Assembly: GCA_027859055.1 (NCBI GenBank)
Contig: JAQIBO010000346.1
Coordinates: 1-13,118 of the forward strand
Reading direction: 5' to 3'
From: Spirochaeta sp.
GTDB taxonomy: Bacteria; Spirochaetota; Spirochaetia; DSM-27196; Alkalispirochaetaceae
DNA length: 13,118 bases
The notes below the pieces were generated by a model. It worked only from the letters and a program-made list of their open reading frames with translations, did no database searches and was not told the origin of the DNA. Position numbers and translations under genes: made by a program. Below, in pieces: positions 1 to 6,165 of this stretch (positions within the stretch are counted from its first letter, which is position 1; every line of letters begins with the position of its first letter).

Positions 1-641
1 ATAGAAAAGGGTATCGTCCGGAAGTAATTACCGAGCATATACAGCGACACCGGAAGCGTTTGCACCATATAGACGATAAGCAGCGCGGTAAACGTCCCCG
101 TCGGGGTGGACAAGAGCCCGATCCCGACGGCGACTTTGTAGAGGGGAATCAGCAACAGGATCCCCCCGAACATGTACACCATCAGCACGCCTCGCTGGAC
201 GTAGCCACGCCCCTTGTATTCCAGACGGCTGAATGAGTACGCGCCGAAAATCGCGACCGAAACGGACAGGAGCGCTGCGATTGACGAAAGGATAAGAGAG
301 TTCCGGAAATAACGAGGGAAGGGAAAGACGTTGCCGGTGTCGACGTACTGGGCGAGGATTTGCGCCCGTTGTTCATCGGTGATGTCCGATTCGGCCAAAA
401 GGTTCCGGACCGACTCGGGAACCGCTGCCATATCCGGCTCAGGCCGGCCAAGCCCCAGGAGTTCCTTGTACGCCGAGGTGTTGATCCGCTCCGGAATCAG
501 CGACGGATTGCCCCAGTCCCGGGGATACTTGAGGCTGGTCGACAGCATCTGGACAAACGGAAAAAGCGCAAACACCACAATCGCGACAATCAAAAGAAAA
601 AACCCGATGTCTCGAAGGGGGGTGCGTGATTTGACTACCAT
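1..641 (-). CDS. Carbohydrate ABC transporter inner-membrane permease, MalG type (partial, 3' end outside window)
   Basis: This is one of the two inner-membrane subunits that form the translocation pore of a sugar importer. About 213 residues are visible. The N-terminus reads MVVKSRTPLRDIGFF and is followed by TM1 (about residues 11-33). The core permease fold then starts at RYFRNSL (about 111-117), with further TM helices near 117-134, 150-170 and 183-203. The order and the RNSL and YMLGNYFRTIP motifs fit the MalG/UgpE group. The EAA loop that binds the ATPase should lie just past the left window edge. The ATG overlaps the end of the upstream permease gene by 7 nt (ATGGTAG), which indicates translational coupling. 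The stretch between TM1 and the core is long for this family (about residues 40-110) and acidic. Family assignment is firm; the transported sugar is unknown. Confidence 0.9.
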   Translation of the reverse strand, partial: MVVKSRTPLRDIGFFLLIVAIVVFALFPFVQMLSTSLKYPRDWGNPSLIPERINTSAYKELLGLGRPEPDMAAVPESVRNLLAESDITDEQRAQILAQYVDTGNVFPFPRYFRNSLILSSIAALLSVSVAIFGAYSFSRLEYKGRGYVQRGVLMVYMFGGILLLIPLYKVAVGIGLLSTPTGTFTALLIVYMVQTLPVSLYMLGNYFRTIPFS

Positions 642-1525
642 TTGAGCACCTTCTTTACGTAGTAGAGGATGAATCCCAGCAGCAACAGGAACTGAATCAC
701 CGCCAGCGTCGCCCCGCGGCCCAGATCAAGAGCGCCGGTAAACGCGGTGAGATAGGTGTAGATGGAAAGGACCCGAACGTTGTCGGTTATGAGGTACACC
801 TCTTCAAACTTGTTGAAATTCCAGATGATGCGCAGAAGAATCAGCGAACCGAGTATGAAGTAGAGCTCGGGAAGGGTGACGTACCGGAATTTTGTCCAGG
901 AGTTACACCCGTCCAGTTCGGCCGCTTCGTAGAGTGTTTCGTCTATCGCCTGGAGCCGGCTGAGTATCATGAGGTAGGCGAAAGGAAAATTCTTCCAGAT
1001 GCTGAAGACGATCGCGACGATCACAGCGGTACGGGGGCTACCGATAAGATTGAAGCGATCCTCTACAACGCCAAGTACCTCGACCAGAACGTGAACAAAA
1101 AGCCCGTTCACCGGGTCAAAAAAGAACTGCCACGCAAAAACTGTTGCGATGACCGGAGCCACGTAGGGCAGCAGAATGAGACTGCGTACCAACCACCGCA
1201 ATGGAAATTCGCGGTTCATCGCCAGGGCCACGATAACCCCGACCACCACCGTACCGAGTACGGAAAAGGTGACGTAGATCACCGTCGTCCACACGGCGTT
1301 CCAGAAGCGCGGGTCGGTCAGGACGCGTTCGTGGTTGCGTATACCGGTGAACACGTTGTCTCCGGAGAGGCTGACGTCAAAAAAGCTCAGGTATACGTTG
1401 TACACGATCGGATAGAGTATCAGCCCGCCGATGATGAGAATCGCCGGTGCGACCAGATACCAGCCAAGCCGCGCCTCCTGTTGTTTGGGAGAGAGCGTCC
1501 GGACCGTCGTTTGCATTGTTGTCAT
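635..1525 (-). CDS. Carbohydrate ABC transporter inner-membrane permease, MalF/UgpA type
   Basis: This partner permease of the sugar importer has 296 residues, the usual length for short MalF-type subunits without a large periplasmic loop. Six hydrophobic segments are visible, at about 22-44, 81-103, 115-133, 166-187, 221-236 and 271-289. The conserved cytoplasmic EAA loop lies at about 193-219 (ETLYEAAELDG...LPE), where the ATPase docks. The chosen ATG at 1525 follows a run of G residues about 6 nt upstream. An in-frame GTG at 1597 would add 24 residues rich in Pro and Ala with no good ribosome site, so it is less likely. The gene follows the solute-binding protein gene after 82 nt and overlaps the next permease by 7 nt. 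No ATPase gene is seen in this operon within the window; such importers often share an MsmK/UgpC-type ATPase encoded elsewhere (established knowledge). Confidence 0.92.
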   Translation of the reverse strand: MTTMQTTVRTLSPKQQEARLGWYLVAPAILIIGGLILYPIVYNVYLSFFDVSLSGDNVFTGIRNHERVLTDPRFWNAVWTTVIYVTFSVLGTVVVGVIVALAMNREFPLRWLVRSLILLPYVAPVIATVFAWQFFFDPVNGLFVHVLVEVLGVVEDRFNLIGSPRTAVIVAIVFSIWKNFPFAYLMILSRLQAIDETLYEAAELDGCNSWTKFRYVTLPELYFILGSLILLRIIWNFNKFEEVYLITDNVRVLSIYTYLTAFTGALDLGRGATLAVIQFLLLLGFILYYVKKVLKW

Positions 1526-1607
1526 GAATACCCCCGGGGGAAATGGAGCGCCGGTACTCACCGCCGCAACGGGCGGGAGCACCGGCGCAATCGTCACACC
1601 GCCGCGA

Positions 1608-3017
1608 TTACATGTCCTCGAGAATTTCCACCATCTGCGCTTCTGCTTCCGCCATTGCGCTGTCTATGTCCTCACCCTCCTGGGTGATCGCATAGAGCAT
1701 CTGCGGAATGATCTGGCGCTCGAAGATAACACTGGCCGCTTCGATTCGTTTTCCGTCAACGATACCGAAGGACTCGATGCTCTCCAGGCCACTGGTGATC
1801 TCTTCCATCTTCTCACCGCCGTAGTTCTTGTACACGCCGGCGGGATCGTTGAGGAAGCGCGGATTCGACGCAACCTCGGGCATGACCGGGTTCATGCCGC
1901 CAGGCGCCATGTGCAGGTAGGTCACGTAGGCGTTGGGGGTATACAGGTACTGCATGAACTTCTGCGCCGCAGCGGTCTTGGCGGCGTCACCCTGGTCAAA
2001 GAGTGACAGGGAGACGATAACTCCGTATCCCGCGTCCTGGGTATTGGTGATGATCGGGGAAAGACGGGTATTCTCAACCAGTTCAGGATCAAACGAAGCG
2101 CCTTCAAGGTCGGCGAAGTTTTCATTCGTCAGGCTTCCCGCTGCAGCGTCTTCAATCGCGAGGTCGTCCATGATATAGGTGCTGTAGAAGAACATCGCCA
2201 TCTTTTCCTGGAGATAGTAATCCCGGGCGCGCCACGTCTGCGGTCCCGGAGGGTTATACTGGGCGAGCTCCGCATAATACTCGATCGCTTCGCGCATCTC
2301 CGGGGAGTCGAAAATCAGGTTTCCGTCGCGGTCAAACAGGGCCGCACCGTTGGACCGGGCAAACTGGGTGAACACCTGTTCGGTGAACGCCTCGGCGGTC
2401 GTTCCCACGAGAATTCCGTACTGATTGTCCCGGGGCCGGTAGAAGTATTCCGCCGCCTCGAGGATCTCATCCCACGTACGGGGTACATCCAGACCAGCTT
2501 CCTCAAACCAGTCTGCGCGGTACCAGATACCCTGGATCCAGCCGTGAAACGGTACGGCGTAGTAGGCTCCCTCGCCGTCGCCGACCATCCGGAGGGCTCC
2601 CTGGTAGAAGCGATTTGCCCCGAGAGAGTTGATCAAGTCGGTGTTTGCATCAACGTCGATCACACCTTCCGCTCCCAGGGCCACCGCGGTTTCCGCGCCG
2701 AATTCACCCAGTGCAGGAAGTGTTCCCGCAGCAGCAGCTGCTGCTACCTGCGTCGACATATCGTTCTCGTCGACGGGGATCACGTTGATCGTGATATCCG
2801 GGTTGAGTGCCTCAAACGTGTCCACCAACACCTGGATCGTTGCCTGACGATCCGATTGCGTCTGGGTGGTCCAGAACTCGATCTCCACCGGCCCCTGCGC
2901 CTCCACGACCTCATCCGCACCAGCGGCGGGGTCGGGGGCGGCTTCCTGGTTACCGCCAGCAAAAGCGAACGCTCCCACCATTAACAGCAGGATGCTCCAT
3001 GTCATAACCGTGCGCAT
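1608..3017 (-). CDS. Carbohydrate ABC transporter extracellular solute-binding protein (family 1)
   Basis: This periplasmic receptor captures the sugar and delivers it to the two permeases encoded downstream. It has 469 residues, within the 400-470 usual for family 1 SBPs. The signal peptide is MRTVMTWSILLLMVGAFAFA, with likely cleavage at AFA|GG. There is no lipobox cysteine, so the protein appears not to be lipidated. A linker rich in Ala, Pro, Glu and Asp follows (about 22-42), then the first lobe from VEIEFWT. Typical family features are the lobe-1 strand and 'FEALNPDITINV', 'YRADWFEEAGLDVPRTWDE' and the late 'AQKFMQYLYTPNAY' helix. The mature protein is strongly acidic. The start at 3017 is fixed by a strong AAGGAGGTG ribosome site that overlaps the stop codon of the regulator gene. 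The ligand cannot be told from sequence; an oligosaccharide or glycoside is likely from the family. Confidence 0.93.
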   Translation of the reverse strand: MRTVMTWSILLLMVGAFAFAGGNQEAAPDPAAGADEVVEAQGPVEIEFWTTQTQSDRQATIQVLVDTFEALNPDITINVIPVDENDMSTQVAAAAAAGTLPALGEFGAETAVALGAEGVIDVDANTDLINSLGANRFYQGALRMVGDGEGAYYAVPFHGWIQGIWYRADWFEEAGLDVPRTWDEILEAAEYFYRPRDNQYGILVGTTAEAFTEQVFTQFARSNGAALFDRDGNLIFDSPEMREAIEYYAELAQYNPPGPQTWRARDYYLQEKMAMFFYSTYIMDDLAIEDAAAGSLTNENFADLEGASFDPELVENTRLSPIITNTQDAGYGVIVSLSLFDQGDAAKTAAAQKFMQYLYTPNAYVTYLHMAPGGMNPVMPEVASNPRFLNDPAGVYKNYGGEKMEEITSGLESIESFGIVDGKRIEAASVIFERQIIPQMLYAITQEGEDIDSAMAEAEAQMVEILEDM

Positions 3018-3021
3018 ACGC

Positions 3022-3030
3022 ACCTCCTTA
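3022..3030 (-). promoter_or_regulatory. Shine-Dalgarno site of the sugar-binding protein, overlapping the regulator's stop codon
   Basis: On the minus strand the sequence reads TAAGGAGGTGCGTATG. The TAA stop of the LacI-family gene is the first part of the AAGGAGGTG ribosome site, and the ATG of the binding protein follows 4 nt after it. There is no room for a separate promoter operator here, so the importer must be co-transcribed with its regulator or use a promoter inside the regulator gene. Confidence 0.8.
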
Positions 3031-4068
3031 CCTTTTTTCTGCCGCCCTCGGCGGCAATGGTTTTCGATCGGATACCGGACGTGTTGTGTCTCGGACCACA
3101 AGCCCCGGCGAAATCTGCAGTTCCTCGGGTTGATCGGTTCGGATATCTCCGGAGAGACGGCCGACAAGGTATTCAACTATCATCTGTGCTTTTTTGGAGA
3201 AGTACTGGCGCATCGTGGTAAGTCCGATCGCACCGGCGATTGACAGATCGTCAAACCCCATCACACCGACCGCGTCCGGAACGGCGACGCCCCGTTCGCG
3301 GAACTGTTTGAGCCCACCCACGGCCATCATGTCACAGGCGTAAAAGACCGCATCAGGTTGATTCTTCTCGAGAAGACGGGCTGTGGCCGTATACCCACCG
3401 TCCGCGGAAAGGGCGCCATACGCGATATCTTCATCGTGGAAGGGGATACCAAAACGTGTCAGGGTTGATCGGAATCCGGCGAGGCGGTCGGCAACGTGGT
3501 CATCCCACGGTTCCCATCCGACAAAGGCGATCCGGCGGTACCCGCACTCAAGCAAATGCGTCGCCGCGTCCTGACCGCCGAGGAAGTTGTTGTTGCTTAC
3601 CGATCGGACCAGTTTGCACCGCGCCTGCAGCAGGACAAGCGGGACGTCGGCGCTTTTCATGTAGTCCACCGCGTCCGCCGAGACATCCGCGGAGAAGACG
3701 ATCGCCGCATCGACTTTTTTGAGAATATGGGGGTTGGTCTGAATGAATCCGGCGAAATTCCGGTTGCCCCGCATGTTAACCAGGAGGATGTCGAAGGTGG
3801 TCTCGGTGAGTTCCGCCTCAACCGCCCTGACAAGTTCCGTTAACGAGTCCAGGAACAGATTTGGCGCAAACACCCCGATGATGTTACTCAGTGTTTCCGG
3901 GTCCCGGTGTACGGTTGGAGGGACGTACTTCAGGGCGCGCATTACGGCGTAGACCTGATCCCGCGTTCCCGCCCGGACTCTGTCCGGCTCATTCAGAACG
4001 CGGCTCACCGTGGCAATGCTGACGCCGGCTCGTTGTGCTATATCGGAAATACGAACTTTTTCTCCCAT
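3028..4068 (-). CDS. LacI-family transcriptional regulator
   Basis: This DNA-binding protein is a sugar-responsive repressor (or activator) and is most likely the local regulator of the sugar importer whose genes it precedes. It has 346 residues, normal for the family. The N-terminal helix-turn-helix is at 6-26 (RISDIAQRAGVSIATVSRVLN), followed by the hinge-helix region to about 52. The periplasmic-binding-protein-like ligand domain runs from SNIIGVFAPNLF (61) to about 328. It includes the usual NNNFLGG (159-165), the DRLAGFR motif (194-200) and VMGFDDLSIAGA (269-280). A basic, Pro-rich tail ends the protein. The ATG at 4068 puts the HTH at the usual distance from the N-terminus. A TTG at 4110 would add 14 residues that overlap the promoter and is unlikely. 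No ribosome site is visible before the ATG. It is the first gene of the operon, so it probably regulates itself. Confidence 0.94.
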   Translation of the reverse strand: MGEKVRISDIAQRAGVSIATVSRVLNEPDRVRAGTRDQVYAVMRALKYVPPTVHRDPETLSNIIGVFAPNLFLDSLTELVRAVEAELTETTFDILLVNMRGNRNFAGFIQTNPHILKKVDAAIVFSADVSADAVDYMKSADVPLVLLQARCKLVRSVSNNNFLGGQDAATHLLECGYRRIAFVGWEPWDDHVADRLAGFRSTLTRFGIPFHDEDIAYGALSADGGYTATARLLEKNQPDAVFYACDMMAVGGLKQFRERGVAVPDAVGVMGFDDLSIAGAIGLTTMRQYFSKKAQMIVEYLVGRLSGDIRTDQPEELQISPGLVVRDTTRPVSDRKPLPPRAAEKR

Positions 4069-4077
4069 TTTTAAGGG

Positions 4078-4106
4078 ATAGTACCGCCAACACAGGGCGG
4101 GGTCAA
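4078..4106 (-). promoter_or_regulatory. Sigma-70-type promoter of the LacI regulator/sugar importer operon
   Basis: The minus strand reads TTGACC, 17 nt, TACTAT (-35 at 4106-4101, -10 at 4083-4078). Five of six bases match the -35 consensus, and the key T, A and final T of the -10 are present at ideal spacing. Only 9 nt separate the -10 box from the ATG at 4068. The transcript is therefore expected to start about 2-3 nt before, or at, the start codon, which agrees with the missing ribosome site. An AT-rich tract at 4107-4147 lies upstream and could act as an UP element. Confidence 0.72.
4084..4100. promoter_or_regulatory. Inverted repeat filling the -35/-10 spacer of the lacI-type promoter (candidate operator)
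   Basis: The arms CCGCC (4084-4088) and GGCGG (4096-4100) are perfectly complementary with 7 bp between them. The 17-bp element exactly occupies the spacer of the promoter, a classic position for a repressor operator. LacI-family operators usually have even symmetry with a central CG and more AT-rich arms, so the match to this regulator type is not perfect. The assignment is an inference from position. Confidence 0.4.
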
Positions 4107-4112
4107 GCAAAT

Positions 4113-4128
4113 TTTACACGAATTTACA
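4113..4128. repeat. Direct repeat TTTACA spaced one helical turn, upstream of the lacI-type promoter
   Basis: TTTACA occurs at 4113-4118 and again at 4123-4128, a 10-bp period. The second base of symmetry is absent, so this is a direct and not an inverted repeat. It lies directly upstream of the -35 box of the leftward promoter, in an AT-rich stretch unusual for this GC-rich window. It may be a binding site for an activator or RNA polymerase alpha subunits, or chance. Confidence 0.25.
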
Positions 4129-4249
4129 TCCTGTTATGAAAATTGTTGACCGCCGCGGGAAGGGACCCGTAAGCCGCTATCATTCCGCGAACTGTTTTCG
4201 CCCGGCTGTCCAATAGATCTGAACTATACATGCCGATACAATTAGTGTT

Positions 4250-6115
4250 GTGGCACTGAACAGCCTGTTTCCCGGGCTTTTTGCAGGTATAGCTGCGTTT
4301 CTCGTTCTTGGATGCAGCGGCCTGCCGGCGCGGCCGCCGGGGGAGCAGCCTGTCGCACAGGACGGAGCGATCGATTTGCGTGGCGTTCTGGCGGAACACA
4401 CCGGGCCGATCGCGCTGGATGGGGAGTGGCGTTGGACGCGCGACGCGTTCGCGGGCGACGTTCTCACCGCGGACACCGCCGGTGAGGCCGGCGATACCGC
4501 CGCTCGGGACGCTTCCAGTTCCCGCGAACCGACCGTTCTGAAGCTTCCCGTTTCGCTTCCGCCGGAACGATCGCGCGGGCACGGTCTCCTGGAACTGACG
4601 ATTTTGCTACCCGAAAGCTCTGCATTCTGGGCGCTCAAAATTCCCTATTTGGCCTCGGCGAACCGCGTGCTGGTAAACGGGCAGGAGATCGGCGGCGCCG
4701 GGTCCGTAGACCCGTATCAGGAACGGTACCAGCCTTTGGAACTCTTCTTTACGGCGCCGGACGGGCGTGCTGAGATCGCCATTGAGGTGGCCAACTTTCA
4801 CCACCGGCGGATGCGCCTCAACAGGCTGTACGTGGGGCGCGCCGATGAGATCGCCCGCTTTTCGTTGAACTCGGTGACGCGGGACGCGCTCATTTTCGGC
4901 AGTCTCCTGTTTCTCGCGTTTTACCACCTGGTCATTTTCGTGTTGTACCCTCGGGAAACCGCGCTCGGGTACTTTGCGGTCATCGCACTTCTTGCGGCGA
5001 TGCGGCTGGGTATTACCGGGGAGCGTCTGATTGTCCGGCTGTGGCCGCTGATTCCGCCGGAGCTGATGATGAAGATCGGATACGCCCCGACGTTTCTGCT
5101 GCTTCCGCTCATCGTGCTGTACCTCCGGTCCCTTTCGTCGGACCCGTTGCTTGGCTATCTTGGCCGGGTTGCCGGCTGGATTGCGGCACTGTCGGCGCTG
5201 ATAATCGCCGTATTCCCGGTGCGGGTGTACGACGCCGCGTTTCAGTACGGGATCGCCGTTATCCTGCTTCTGGCGGTGGCGGTGATGGTGACCGTTGTTC
5301 GGCGGCGTGTGTTTGATTCACCCCAGGGGACGGCGGTGGTCCTCACCGTCGCAGTGCTTGTCCTGCTGGCCGGTGCCAACGACTATCTTCGGGAAATCGG
5401 ATTCATCACGACGCCGGAACTGCTGTCGGTGGGTATTCTGCTGTTTCTGTTGCTGCAGGCGTATTTTCTGGCGTGGCGAATTCACACGCTTTACCAGCGG
5501 ACCCAGGAGCAGGCCTCGACGATTCAGGAGCTGAACCACACCCTGGAAGAGCGGATCGTGACGCGGACCGCCGAGCTGGCCGACGCGAATCGTCGTCTTG
5601 AGGCGATGTCGCGAACGGATGGGCTCACCGGACTGGCCAACCGGCGCCACTTTGACGACGCTTTTCAACGGGAGTGGCACCGGGCGCAACGAAACGGCGT
5701 TTCTCTTGCGGTAATCATGACCGATATCGATTTGTTCAAGCCGTACAACGACACCTATGGCCATCTGCGCGGTGACGAGTGCCTGAAAGAGGTATCTGCA
5801 ATTTACGCCGGCGCAGTCCGCAGAAAAACCGATATCGTCGCCCGGTACGGCGGGGAAGAGTTTGTTCTGTTGCTTCCCGAGACGGACAACGAGACCGCGA
5901 CAACGATCGCCGAGACGTTGCGGCAGCGGATCATGGAGCGCGGGATCACTCACGAGAGTTCCGACGTCGCCGCGGTGGTAACCGCGAGTTTCGGCGTGGC
6001 AGCCACCGTGCCCGACCGGGACGCGGTCCCGTCCCACCTGTTGGAACAGGCCGATGCGGCGCTGTACCGTGCCAAAACCGAGGGACGCAATCGGGTTGCC
6101 ATCGCTTCAAATTGA
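4250..6115 (+). CDS. Membrane diguanylate cyclase with 7TM-DISM sensor module (GGDEF protein)
   Basis: This enzyme makes cyclic di-GMP from two GTP in response to an extracytoplasmic signal. It has 621 residues. Residues 1-22 look like a lipoprotein-type signal (VLGC, cysteine 22). Residues 40-200 form a jelly-roll sugar-binding-like domain of the 7TM-DISM type, with the hallmark LDGEWRW (56-62). Seven hydrophobic segments follow, at about 209-232, 237-251, 277-293, 302-322, 331-350, 360-376 and 391-410. A coiled coil (about 413-453) leads into the GGDEF domain (454-618). The catalytic motif GGEEF is intact at 534-538. Asp492 of TDIDLFK and the PYND and GHLRGDE motifs are also intact. An RKTD at 525-528, exactly five residues before GGEEF, is a canonical product-inhibition I-site. 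The GTG start at 4250 has no clear ribosome site; no ATG fits the frame upstream of the signal. The gene is divergent from the LacI operon. The signal sensed is unknown. Confidence 0.93.
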   Translation: MALNSLFPGLFAGIAAFLVLGCSGLPARPPGEQPVAQDGAIDLRGVLAEHTGPIALDGEWRWTRDAFAGDVLTADTAGEAGDTAARDASSSREPTVLKLPVSLPPERSRGHGLLELTILLPESSAFWALKIPYLASANRVLVNGQEIGGAGSVDPYQERYQPLELFFTAPDGRAEIAIEVANFHHRRMRLNRLYVGRADEIARFSLNSVTRDALIFGSLLFLAFYHLVIFVLYPRETALGYFAVIALLAAMRLGITGERLIVRLWPLIPPELMMKIGYAPTFLLLPLIVLYLRSLSSDPLLGYLGRVAGWIAALSALIIAVFPVRVYDAAFQYGIAVILLLAVAVMVTVVRRRVFDSPQGTAVVLTVAVLVLLAGANDYLREIGFITTPELLSVGILLFLLLQAYFLAWRIHTLYQRTQEQASTIQELNHTLEERIVTRTAELADANRRLEAMSRTDGLTGLANRRHFDDAFQREWHRAQRNGVSLAVIMTDIDLFKPYNDTYGHLRGDECLKEVSAIYAGAVRRKTDIVARYGGEEFVLLLPETDNETATTIAETLRQRIMERGITHESSDVAAVVTASFGVAATVPDRDAVPSHLLEQADAALYRAKTEGRNRVAIASN

Positions 6116-6140
6116 CACCTCGTCGGGACGAGCCTATACT
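6112..6140 (+). promoter_or_regulatory. Strong sigma-70-type promoter for the tandem outer-membrane protein genes
   Basis: The sequence is TTGACA (6112-6117), a 17-nt spacer, then TATACT (6135-6140): a perfect -35 box, five of six -10 bases and ideal spacing. This is the best promoter match found in the window. The -35 box contains the TGA stop codon of the diguanylate cyclase (6113-6115). The predicted transcript start is near 6147, giving a leader of about 19 nt before the ATG at 6166, with AGGAGG at 6155-6160. Confidence 0.82.
6119..6132. promoter_or_regulatory. Perfect 14-bp dyad inside the promoter spacer (candidate operator)
   Basis: CTCGTC (6119-6124) and GACGAG (6127-6132) are perfect inverted repeats around a central GG. 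The element lies wholly within the -35/-10 spacer of the promoter for the outer-membrane pair. A dimeric repressor bound here would block RNA polymerase; a MerR-type activator acting through the spacer is a less likely alternative, because the spacer is already the ideal 17 bp. The binding protein is unknown. Confidence 0.5.
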
Positions 6141-6165
6141 AGAGCGAAACGTTCAGGAGGGCGGG

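Noticed and set aside
1091..1687. Long plus-strand open frame opposite the MalF-type permease and the binding protein
   Set aside because: It is rich in Arg, His and Pro with no known motif, and lies antisense to two well-supported genes: a GC-rich shadow frame.
2730..2745. 16-bp perfect palindrome AGCAGCAGCTGCTGCT
   Set aside because: It encodes part of an alanine run in the sugar-binding protein; simple GCN repeats make palindromes by chance and it is deep inside a gene.
4146..4183. TTGACC at 4146-4151 as a -35 box for the cyclase gene
   Set aside because: No acceptable -10 lies 16-18 nt downstream; the nearest TATCAT is 26 nt away. A lone TATACA at 4225-4230 lacks a -35 box.
4230..4259. 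Nine-codon ORF (MPIQLVLWH) overlapping the start of the diguanylate cyclase gene
   Set aside because: It has no ribosome site and there is no evidence beyond an ATG and a stop; translational coupling cannot be argued from this alone.
5318..6037. Minus-strand open frame opposite the GGDEF domain
   Set aside because: It lies antisense to an intact catalytic domain with all motifs; no start signal or recognisable protein features.
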